A stretch of DNA of 6,058 nt from Bacteroidota bacterium (lineage in GTDB: Bacteria; Bacteroidota; Ignavibacteria; UBA10030; UBA8401): contig JAVBYH010000172.1 in the NCBI GenBank assembly GCA_030824175.1, positions 1-6,058 of the forward strand, written 5' to 3'. The stretch's first letter is position 1, and every line of letters begins with the position of its first letter. The translations under genes and the position numbers were made by a program. Below, piece by piece: positions 1 to 5,980 of this stretch. The notes beneath the pieces were generated by a model. It searched no databases, had not been told where the DNA came from, and saw only the letters and a list, made by a program, of their open reading frames with translations.

Positions 1-2
1 CC

Positions 3-371
3 TTCCGCACACCGTATATTACAACGATCGTCACGGGTTGTGTGTCCATGGTTATCGCCGGCCTCTTCCCCATCGGCATTCTGGGGGAACTCGTGTCCAT
101 CGGCACGCTCTTCGCATTCCTGATCGTCTGTCTCGGCATCCTCGTGCTGCGCAAGACGCGGCCCGATCTCGAGCGTCCGTTCCGCACACCGTGGGTGCCG
201 CTGGTACCGATCCTTGGCGCGACAGCCGCGTTCGTTCAGATGCTCGCACTTCCCGGCGACACGTGGATGCGCCTGATCATTTGGATGGCGATCGGCCTGG
301 CGATCTTTTATTTTTACAGCAGGAAGCACAGCAAACTTACCGGCGAGGGCCGGGCGGTGACAGGGAAATAA
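3..371 (+). CDS. APC-family amino acid permease, C-terminal part (5' end outside window)
   Basis: This is the last 122 residues of an integral membrane amino acid transporter; the start lies before the window and the frame is open from base 3 to the TAA at 369-371. Four hydrophobic helices are visible at roughly residues 6-22, 28-49, 64-84 and 88-105 of the fragment, which fits the final helices of a 12-helix or larger APC transporter. The loop with RKTRPDLERPFRTPW, between the second and third helices, is typical of the cationic-amino-acid-transporter (YfnA/CAT-like) branch, as is the FRTP-Y-ITTIVTG stretch at the beginning. The tail is short, basic and presumably cytoplasmic. The substrate cannot be told, because the substrate-binding helices 1, 3, 6 and 8 are missing. 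It ends 32 bases before the corrinoid protein gene on the same strand, so co-transcription is possible but not shown. An in-frame GTG at 42 is internal and not the true start. Confidence 0.88.
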   Translation, partial: FRTPYITTIVTGCVSMVIAGLFPIGILGELVSIGTLFAFLIVCLGILVLRKTRPDLERPFRTPWVPLVPILGATAAFVQMLALPGDTWMRLIIWMAIGLAIFYFYSRKHSKLTGEGRAVTGK

Positions 372-403
372 ATCCACATTCCTCCATCTCAACTTATTCT
401 CAT
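372..403 (+). other. short permease-corrinoid gene gap without visible signals
   Basis: This 32-base spacer is richer in A, T and C than the surrounding coding DNA. No Shine-Dalgarno sequence, no terminator hairpin and no room for a cobalamin riboswitch are visible. The corrinoid gene is therefore either co-transcribed with the permease or started from a promoter inside the permease gene. An SD-less start is common in Bacteroidota-type genomes but not specific to them. Confidence 0.5.
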
Positions 404-1087
404 ATGACAACAATCGAACTGCTCGCTTCACTCGCCACCTGCGTTGAACGCGGTAAGGTCAACGCAAAGTCGCCATTCCCCCCCGATCTGAAAGGCCAGG
501 ACGGGGCGGATGAGATCACCGTTCGCGCGCTTGCAGAAGGCGCAACGCCCCAGGATGTACTCACGCAGGCCCTCATGGTGGGCATGAACCGGGTCGGGGA
601 GAACTTCAGGGACAAGAAGATCTTCGTGCCCGATCTCCTCATGGCCGCACGCGCAATGAGCGCATCGATGGTGCATCTGAAGCCGTTCTTCAAGAGTTCC
701 GAAGTGCGGCTGCGCGGAACGATCGTCCTCGGCACCGTCGCGGGCGACCTTCACGATATCGGCAAGAAGCTCGTCGGCATGATCCTCGAAGGCGCCGGCT
801 GGAGCATCGTAGACCTCGGCACGGACGTTTCGACGCAGAAATTCCTGGACGCCGTGAAGGAGCATCCGGATTGCCTCGTCGGAATGAGCGCGCTGCTCAC
901 GACGACGATGTCGGCCATGGAAGAGTCCGTGAAACGCCTCAAGGAGGAATACCCCGCCACAAAGATTCTCGTGGGAGGCGCACCGCTGACGCATGAGTTC
1001 GCGCAGAGGATCGGCGCGGACTTCTATTCCCCCGATCCGCAGGGTGCTGTGGAATATCTCAACACCATTACACCGATGTCCGCGTGA
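404..1087 (+). CDS. corrinoid (B12)-binding methyltransferase protein, MtaC/MtbC type
   Basis: This 227-residue cytoplasmic protein should hold a cobalamin cofactor and shuttle a methyl group on cobalt between two methyltransferase partners. Residues about 1-90 form the helical cap domain (B12-binding-2 type), and about 103-222 form the Rossmann-like cobalamin domain. The diagnostic motif DLHDIG lies at residues 115-120; His117 is the expected lower axial cobalt ligand (DxHxxG). The matching nucleotide-loop signatures are also present: GMSALLTTTM at 160-169 (the S-x-L element) and VGGAP at 190-194 (the GG element). The length is normal for the MtaC/MtbC/MttC family. I chose the ATG at 404 because homology begins there; the frame stays open further upstream, but that part overlaps the permease and looks like chance. 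No Shine-Dalgarno sequence precedes it. Its TGA overlaps the GTG of the next gene (GTGA, 1084-1087), which suggests translational coupling. The family is clear; which methyl donor and acceptor it serves is not. Confidence 0.93.
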   Translation: MTTIELLASLATCVERGKVNAKSPFPPDLKGQDGADEITVRALAEGATPQDVLTQALMVGMNRVGENFRDKKIFVPDLLMAARAMSASMVHLKPFFKSSEVRLRGTIVLGTVAGDLHDIGKKLVGMILEGAGWSIVDLGTDVSTQKFLDAVKEHPDCLVGMSALLTTTMSAMEESVKRLKEEYPATKILVGGAPLTHEFAQRIGADFYSPDPQGAVEYLNTITPMSA

Positions 1088-1803
1088 CGAACGACCCGCA
1101 GATCTTTTCCGTGGCTGCCGCATCGCTCGCGCTCACGCAGCAGGACATTGTCAATGCGCTCGGGTACGCGGACGCGCCGGTGCCGGAGTATCTTCCGGAC
1201 ATGATCGACGAGGCATTGGATGCCGCCGAGCCGCTGTTGGACGTACGGTGCGGCTTCCGCGTCTATACCGGGACGGATGTCTCGCTCTCTCCCGACACCC
1301 TCGGATGCGCTCATGTGCGCTTCAGCACGGGCCGCATCATCGCGACACGCCTCCGCCATTCCACATCTCTCGCCGTCTTCGCCGCCACCATCGGTCCCGG
1401 CGTCGAGACGGCGTCGCGCCGGCTCATGGCCGAAGGCGACGATCTCACCGGATTCATTTACGACACGATCGCCTCCGCCTACGCGGAAACCGCGGCCGAA
1501 TGGATCGAGCAGACAATCGCGGCCGCGGCCGCCGCGGACAATGAACATATCACCAACAGATACAGTCCGGGGTATTGCGATTGGCGTGTTGCGGAACAGC
1601 ACGCCCTCTTCTCCCTGCTTCCCCCCGGCTTCCTCGGCATCTCGCTCACCGAGAGCGCGCTGATGCTGCCCATCAAATCGGTGAGCGGCATCATCGGCAT
1701 CGGCACCGGCGTGAAGCGCGAACAGTACCAATGTTCGGTCTGCGACATGGGGGAATGCATCCGCCGGAAATTCACCACAGGACACATACACGCACGCCAT
1801 TAA
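1084..1803 (+). CDS. stand-alone MetH-like activation-domain protein, putative corrinoid reactivase
   Basis: This 239-residue protein resembles the C-terminal activation domain of cobalamin-dependent methionine synthase, which binds SAM and remethylates cobalt after accidental oxidation to cob(II)alamin. The key visible match is RYSPGY at residues 159-164, corresponding to the R-x-x-P-G-Y SAM-binding loop of MetH. A second is the stretch from E190 to G205 (TESALMLPIKSVSG), corresponding to the ES-x-AMxPxxSVSG element. The rest of methionine synthase is absent, so this is a free-standing activator. The C-terminus carries CSVCDMGEC (Cys217, Cys220, Cys225; C-x2-C-x4-C) followed by basic residues. 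This is not a known feature of the MetH domain and may bind a metal or Fe-S cluster. An alanine run sits at 146-151. The GTG start at 1084 overlaps the corrinoid gene stop, with no Shine-Dalgarno sequence, so translation is probably coupled. The inferred role is reductive activation of the neighbouring corrinoid protein, in place of a RamA-type activase. Catalytic activity is not shown. Confidence 0.85.
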   Translation: MTNDPQIFSVAAASLALTQQDIVNALGYADAPVPEYLPDMIDEALDAAEPLLDVRCGFRVYTGTDVSLSPDTLGCAHVRFSTGRIIATRLRHSTSLAVFAATIGPGVETASRRLMAEGDDLTGFIYDTIASAYAETAAEWIEQTIAAAAAADNEHITNRYSPGYCDWRVAEQHALFSLLPPGFLGISLTESALMLPIKSVSGIIGIGTGVKREQYQCSVCDMGECIRRKFTTGHIHARH

Positions 1804-1813
1804 CGAACACACT

Positions 1814-2968
1814 ATGACGCCCAAACAACGCTTCCTCGCCGTGCTCAACGGTACGCTTCCCGATCGCCTCCCTGTCACGACACATCATCTCATGCCGTCC
1901 TTCCTTGCCACGTATCCCGGCGGCATGGAGAACGAACAGTTTTTCGATATGTACGGCCTCGACCCCATTCTCTGGGTCAATGCGCACATGCCCGACACGT
2001 CGAAGGGGACCAGGCTCGATCCGACGCACGTGCCGGGGTACCTGGAACCGCACCGCACCGTCTCCGACGCATGGAGGGTGACAGCGGAATCGCTCCCCCA
2101 CGACCGGTACGCGACGACGCGCTATACGTTCGTCACGCCTGAGCGCAACCTGACAACGGTGCTGCAGAGCAACGAACACACGGCATGGGTCTCGGAGCGC
2201 CTCATCAAAAATAAATCGGACATCGACATCATCGCGAAATACGCGACGCTCCCCCTCTGCGATGTGAACGAGGTGAACCGGCGGGCCGACGCGTACGGCG
2301 AGCGCGGCATGGTGCGCGGCACCGTCGCCTGCTTCGATGTGTACGGCCAGCCGGGAACATGGCAGGACGCCTCGGTGCTCTTCGGCATCGAGGAGCTCAT
2401 CATGGAAACGTACGACGATCCGGAATGGGTGCACGCATTCCTTCAGATCCTGCATGCCCGAAAGACGGTGTTCCTTGAATCGACGAAGGGCGCGAAATTC
2501 GACATCATGGAGCTGGGCGGAGGCGACGCGTCGACGACGGTCATCTCGCCGACGATCTTCGACGAGTTCGTGGCGCCGTACGATTCGCGCCTCATCGAAA
2601 CCGCGCACGCGGCAGGACAGAAGATCGTCTACCATACATGCGGAGGCATGATGCCGATCCTGGAGAATCTTGCGGATATGAAGACCGATGCGATGGAGAC
2701 GTTCACGCCTGAAGGGATGGGGGGGGACACGAATCTGGCCGAGGCCAAGCGGCGCATCGGCGACCGCGTATGCATGATCGGCGGGTTCGATCAGTTCCAC
2801 TTCCTCACACACTGCACGCCCGAAACGACGAGGCAGGCGGTGCGCGATTGCTTCACAGCCGCGGGCGACGGAGGCAGGTACATCCTCTGCCCCTCGGACC
2901 ATTTCTTCGAAGCCGAGCCGGCGCTGCTCGAGGCGTTCGCCGACGAAGCGGGGAAATGCACCTATTAG
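1814..2968 (+). CDS. UroD-fold corrinoid-dependent methyltransferase (MtaA/MtbA/CmuA-like)
   Basis: This 384-residue protein belongs to the uroporphyrinogen decarboxylase superfamily, predicted to be a TIM barrel, but the sequence points to methyl transfer rather than heme synthesis. It has the zinc motif H-x-C-Xn-C of the MtaA/MtbA methyltransferases: His274-Thr-Cys276 within YHTCGG, and Cys359 in YILCPSDH. It lacks the N-terminal W-x-MRQAGRY signature of true decarboxylases; the start instead reads MTPKQRFLAVLNG followed by DRLPV, which is usual in the methyltransferase branch. MIGGFDQ (321-327) matches the conserved barrel-strand element near the C-terminus. The C-terminal GKCTY resembles the normal GKYP-like family end, so the gene looks complete. 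It starts 10 bases after the activator gene, so the three genes form an operon-like unit. It should exchange a methyl group between the corrinoid protein and a thiol or another nucleophile activated by zinc; the substrate is unknown. An 8-G run (2719-2726) lies inside the gene with the frame intact. Confidence 0.88.
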   Translation: MTPKQRFLAVLNGTLPDRLPVTTHHLMPSFLATYPGGMENEQFFDMYGLDPILWVNAHMPDTSKGTRLDPTHVPGYLEPHRTVSDAWRVTAESLPHDRYATTRYTFVTPERNLTTVLQSNEHTAWVSERLIKNKSDIDIIAKYATLPLCDVNEVNRRADAYGERGMVRGTVACFDVYGQPGTWQDASVLFGIEELIMETYDDPEWVHAFLQILHARKTVFLESTKGAKFDIMELGGGDASTTVISPTIFDEFVAPYDSRLIETAHAAGQKIVYHTCGGMMPILENLADMKTDAMETFTPEGMGGDTNLAEAKRRIGDRVCMIGGFDQFHFLTHCTPETTRQAVRDCFTAAGDGGRYILCPSDHFFEAEPALLEAFADEAGKCTY

Positions 2969-4944
2969 TGGGATGCCGATGCGACAAGGTCGGTAATGTC
3001 GTGAAGCACGCCGTCGTATGAAATGACGCTGCCGTTCTCGTCCCGCTGTACAACCGGTGAACTCCGGACCCACCGCACCGTGCCGTCCTTGCGGATGATC
3101 CTGTGGTCCAGCGGCGCAATGTCCGGGGATGTGAGGATGCTGTCCGCATGCGCCTTCACCTTCTCACGGTCGTCTTCGTGAACCATCATGATCCACAGAT
3201 ACGGATTCGAGGTGAATTCCTCCACCGTGTATCCCGTCACCTGCACGCACTGCGGACGATGGATCGTTTCCACCGCCCGGCCGTCCTTGAAGCGGACGGT
3301 GAAGATATAATCGGTGACCGCGTCGGTGATCCGCTTGTACCGCTCGCGGCTCGAGCGGAGCTGCTCCTCGGCGCGCTTGCGGTCCGAAATGTCCTGCGAG
3401 AAGAATGCAATCCGCGCCACGTTCCCTTCGCCGTCGTACACCGGATACATGCTGTTCGCATAGTAGACGCCGCCGTATTCATCGTCGAAGCGGACCGCCC
3501 TTCCCGTCGCCACCACAGCGCAGGCCTTCACCCGTCGGTGCTCCGCGACATCCGACGGGAGTCCGCTGAACGCCTCCGTTCCGAGGAGATCGTTGAGCGG
3601 CGATCCCAGCCTCTTCAGTCCCGTCTCGTTGATCGCCAGAATCCTGAATTCCGCGTCCAGGAGCATGGAACTGTCCGTCGGCGCGTTCAGCAGCGCCAGT
3701 GCGGTTTCCTCGCTCTCGCTCAGCGCCTGGTTCGTTTCCACAAGCTCGGCCGTCCGTTCGCGCACGCGCTGTTCGAGCAACGCATGCGCTTCGCGCAGCT
3801 CACGCTCCACCGAGACGCGCTCCGATACGTCGCGCGTATTCAACAGCACGCATTCCATGCCGAGGTGGTCGATGAAGTATTTGAAGATCGATTCCACATG
3901 GAGCCATTCGCCGTTCTTCTTCAATATCCTGTGCTGGAGCGAGCACGATCGGTGCGTCTGCAGCACCTCCCTGAACGTGTGGTGCAGCGATTCACGCTCC
4001 TCGCGGTGCATGAACTGCACGACGTTCTTCCCGAGCACATCTTGCGGACGGTACTGCAGTACGCGCTCGATCGAGGGAGTGCCGTAGCGGATGATGTAGT
4101 TCTGCGCGATGATGATGATGATGTCGGACGAGTTGTTGATGAGCGATCGGTAGAACTGTTCGCTCGAGGTGAGCGCCTCCTCCGCCCTCTTGCGCTCGGT
4201 GATGTCGCGCGCTGCAAAGACGAATCCCCGTACCGACTTGTTCCCCTCGGTGAAGAGCGGATTAACAACGCTCTCGAGCCAGATATAATTGCCGACCGTA
4301 TGGCGGATCCTGTATTCGAACCGGGTCGCGCGCTTCGTCACGAGCACGTTGCCGAGCAGGATCTTCAGCCGCTCTGCGTCCTCGGGGTAGACGATATCGT
4401 AGATATGCCTGCCGCGGAGGTCGTCGGGATCGTAATTCAGCACGGTGGAATGAGACCCGCTGGCGTACTGGAAGACGCCGTCCGTATCCGTCTGTGAGAT
4501 GAGGTCGAGCATGTAATCGCTGATGGCGTGGTAGCGCTCTTCGCTCTCGGAGAGTGCCTCGAAGGCGCGCTTCGATTCCGTCATATCACGAAAGATGCTC
4601 AGCAGCTTCACCGGTTCGTCGGATATTTCGAGATATGAATTCGAGAGTTCGAACCAGGCTTCCATGCCGTTCCACAGCGTGTACTTGCGTTCGAGGTGGG
4701 GCGCCACAGTGCGGGCGGCGATCCGTTCGCAGAGCTTCTGCTGGATGTTTACCTGGTATTGTGCCGCGTAGATGACCGATGCGGGTTTCCCGACGAGCTG
4801 TTCTTTCGTCATGTGGGTCATATCGCAGAAGGCCTGGTTGACCAGCACGGTGATGGCACGCTCGTCGACGATACGCATGCCGTCGAATGATTTCTCCCAC
4901 ACTTCTTTGAACAACATGTCGGTCGTTTTCACTGCTTCCTCCAT
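2965..4944 (-). CDS. five-PAS-domain protein without recognisable output domain
   Basis: This 659-residue, probably soluble protein has five tandem PAS/PAC sensor modules at about residues 12-125, 134-254, 262-379, 414-526 and 534-652. Each of the first four ends in a PAC-type signature: RDMTESKRAFEAL (119-131), RDITERKRAEEAL (246-258), RDVSERVSVEREL (371-383) and QDISDRKRAEEQL (517-529). The fifth ends HDITDLVASASH and the protein stops there. A charged helical stretch at about 376-414, containing EQRVRERTAEL, is a likely coiled coil between PAS3 and PAS4. There are no membrane helices, no HisKA/HATPase, no GGDEF/EAL, and no DNA-binding or receiver domain. PAS proteins of this build are normally followed by a kinase, so this is either a genuine PAS-only adaptor or a truncated kinase. 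No ligand-binding residues could be identified. The ATG at 4944 is the first usable start, since an in-frame TGA lies 6 bases upstream; a GTG at 4932 has better ribosome-site spacing. It lies 48 bases after mltG and may be co-transcribed. Confidence 0.9.
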   Translation of the reverse strand: MEEAVKTTDMLFKEVWEKSFDGMRIVDERAITVLVNQAFCDMTHMTKEQLVGKPASVIYAAQYQVNIQQKLCERIAARTVAPHLERKYTLWNGMEAWFELSNSYLEISDEPVKLLSIFRDMTESKRAFEALSESEERYHAISDYMLDLISQTDTDGVFQYASGSHSTVLNYDPDDLRGRHIYDIVYPEDAERLKILLGNVLVTKRATRFEYRIRHTVGNYIWLESVVNPLFTEGNKSVRGFVFAARDITERKRAEEALTSSEQFYRSLINNSSDIIIIIAQNYIIRYGTPSIERVLQYRPQDVLGKNVVQFMHREERESLHHTFREVLQTHRSCSLQHRILKKNGEWLHVESIFKYFIDHLGMECVLLNTRDVSERVSVERELREAHALLEQRVRERTAELVETNQALSESEETALALLNAPTDSSMLLDAEFRILAINETGLKRLGSPLNDLLGTEAFSGLPSDVAEHRRVKACAVVATGRAVRFDDEYGGVYYANSMYPVYDGEGNVARIAFFSQDISDRKRAEEQLRSSRERYKRITDAVTDYIFTVRFKDGRAVETIHRPQCVQVTGYTVEEFTSNPYLWIMMVHEDDREKVKAHADSILTSPDIAPLDHRIIRKDGTVRWVRSSPVVQRDENGSVISYDGVLHDITDLVASASH

Positions 4945-4964
4945 CGTTCAATTCACACGCCTCC
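4938..4964 (-). promoter_or_regulatory. candidate ribosome binding sites that decide the PAS gene start
   Basis: Two GGAGG sequences on the minus strand compete. The one at 4960-4964 is 15 bases from the ATG at 4944, which is longer than usual. The one at 4938-4942 lies over the ATG and second codon and sits 5 bases before an in-frame GTG at 4932 (codon 5), which is good spacing. The true start may therefore be the GTG, shortening the protein by four residues. Neither choice affects the PAS domains. Confidence 0.45.
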
Positions 4965-4992
4965 GGCCCGAGGCACCTCCGCGCAGGGGGCG
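4945..4992 (-). other. mltG-PAS intergenic gap with a small hairpin
   Basis: This 48-base gap separates the mltG stop from the PAS gene start. It contains an inverted repeat at 4959-4974: a 5-base GCCTC/GAGGC stem with a 6-base loop. There is no following T-run, so it is not a convincing intrinsic terminator. The 3' arm of the stem overlaps the GGAGG at 4960-4964 on the minus strand and could partly hide it. I see no clear promoter elements, which fits readthrough from mltG. Confidence 0.35.
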
Positions 4993-5979
4993 TTATAACG
5001 AGCGCTGCCTGCGATACGCCCTGACATTTTTCAAGTGCTCGGCATACGTGCGGGCGAAGACGTGACCGCCCGAACCGTCCGCGACAAAGAACAAATAGTT
5101 GTGCCTGGCCGGATAGAGCGCGGCGAGGATGGACGCGCGCCCGGGATTGTTGATCGGTCCGGGCGGCAGTCCCTTCATCATGTATGTGTTGTACAGCGAC
5201 GGCGTCTTCAGGTCCTTGTACGTAAGGCGACGCGGACCGTCCGGGATCCCGTACTGCACTGTCGGGTCCGCCTCGAGCCGCATGTTGATCTTGAGCCGGT
5301 TGTAATACAATCCGGCAATGACAGGTCGTTCGTCGCTCCGGACCGCCTCGCCCTCGACGATCGACGCCATCGTCATCACATTCGTCGTTGAAAGTTTCAG
5401 CGCCTTGGCGCGCCGCATGAGACTGTCGACGAAAAATTTTCTGTATTCGCCCACCATGCGCTCGATGATGACATGCTCGTCTTCCTGCCACGCAAAATCG
5501 TACGTATCGGGGAAGAGATATCCCTCCAGCGACGCGGCATGCGCGGGTAATCCGAACCGCGCCGGATCACTGAACAGGCGCATGAACGCGACGGAGTCGA
5601 TGCCCACGTCACGCCGCAGCACGCGGGCGATCTGCGCGCCCCTGAAGCCCTCGGGTATCGTCACGAAGAAACTGACGGCCGTTCTGCCGGTCCGCAGGTC
5701 GCGCATCAGGTCGACCGTTGAACCGCCGCTCCCGATGAGATACCGGCCGGCCCGCACACTGGTGAACCCGAACACTTTGCCGACTGTCCGGAAGAGGAAC
5801 GCATTGGAGATGACGCCCGAGTCCCGCAGGACCTCCGCCGCCGCGGAGAACGATTTCCCCTTCCCGATGACGACGGTCTTGGGCGACGGAAAGTCGAGGG
5901 GCGCCCACACCGCATTATAGCCGACGACAGCGGCGACGCCAATGGCCGCAAAAATGACGAACAGAATTTTTTTTCCCAC
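4993..5979 (-). CDS. mltG: endolytic murein transglycosylase MltG (YceG-like)
   Basis: This 328-residue inner-membrane enzyme cleaves within nascent glycan strands of peptidoglycan, leaving 1,6-anhydro ends, and is thought to end chain growth. Residues about 4-24 form one N-terminal membrane anchor after a short basic start, so the catalytic domain faces the periplasm or cell wall. Residues about 35-80 look like the LysM-like substrate-binding part. Family signatures follow in order: LEGYLFPDTY at 151-160; ASIVEGEA at 205-212, where Glu209 aligns with catalytic Glu218 of E. coli MltG; YYNRL at 225-229; RLEADPTVQYG at 234-244; and LPPGPINNPG at 271-280. The length is close to that of E. coli MltG (340), so it appears complete and active. 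The GTG at 5979 is chosen because GGAG at 5990-5993 lies 10 bases upstream and the membrane anchor begins there. It follows the upstream gene after one base, which implies an operon. An A8 run covers codons 2-5. Confidence 0.96.
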   Translation of the reverse strand: MGKKILFVIFAAIGVAAVVGYNAVWAPLDFPSPKTVVIGKGKSFSAAAEVLRDSGVISNAFLFRTVGKVFGFTSVRAGRYLIGSGGSTVDLMRDLRTGRTAVSFFVTIPEGFRGAQIARVLRRDVGIDSVAFMRLFSDPARFGLPAHAASLEGYLFPDTYDFAWQEDEHVIIERMVGEYRKFFVDSLMRRAKALKLSTTNVMTMASIVEGEAVRSDERPVIAGLYYNRLKINMRLEADPTVQYGIPDGPRRLTYKDLKTPSLYNTYMMKGLPPGPINNPGRASILAALYPARHNYLFFVADGSGGHVFARTYAEHLKNVRAYRRQRSL

Positions 5980-5980
5980 G

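Noticed and set aside
38..403. Open frame extending the corrinoid protein upstream by 122 codons from a TTG at 38
   Set aside because: It overlaps the permease in another frame, its translation is Arg/His-rich without family likeness, and the corrinoid-family N-terminus begins at the ATG at 404.
372..403. Cobalamin riboswitch ahead of the corrinoid gene
   Set aside because: The gap is only 32 bases and shows no B12-box-like sequence; any riboswitch would have to lie before the permease, outside the window.
1024..1878. 284-codon minus-strand open frame opposite the activator gene
   Set aside because: It has no domain likeness, and the plus strand carries the MetH-like motifs here.
1814..2968. 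True uroporphyrinogen decarboxylase (HemE) of heme synthesis
   Set aside because: It lacks the W-x-MRQAGRY signature, has the H-x-C-Xn-C zinc motif, and sits with a corrinoid protein and a corrinoid activator.
1772..3073. 433-codon open frame on the minus strand opposite the methyltransferase
   Set aside because: The product is rich in Arg, His and Val and has no recognisable domain. It mirrors the codon pattern of the GC-rich real gene, so it is an antisense shadow. It also shows no kinase remnant for the PAS protein.
3363..4213. DNA repeats around 3363-3395, 4179-4213 and 4557-4590
   Set aside because: These similar stretches encode the PAC-end motif (DIT/S-E/D-RKRAEE-like) at successive PAS domain boundaries, so they reflect protein domain repetition rather than a separate repeat element.
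3103..4497. 464-codon open frame on the plus strand opposite the PAS gene
   Set aside because: Its composition is that of an antisense shadow, and the minus strand encodes clear repeated PAS/PAC motifs over the same stretch.
4959..4974. Intrinsic terminator after mltG
   Set aside because: The stem is only 5 base pairs with a 6-base loop and no T-run follows on the minus strand.
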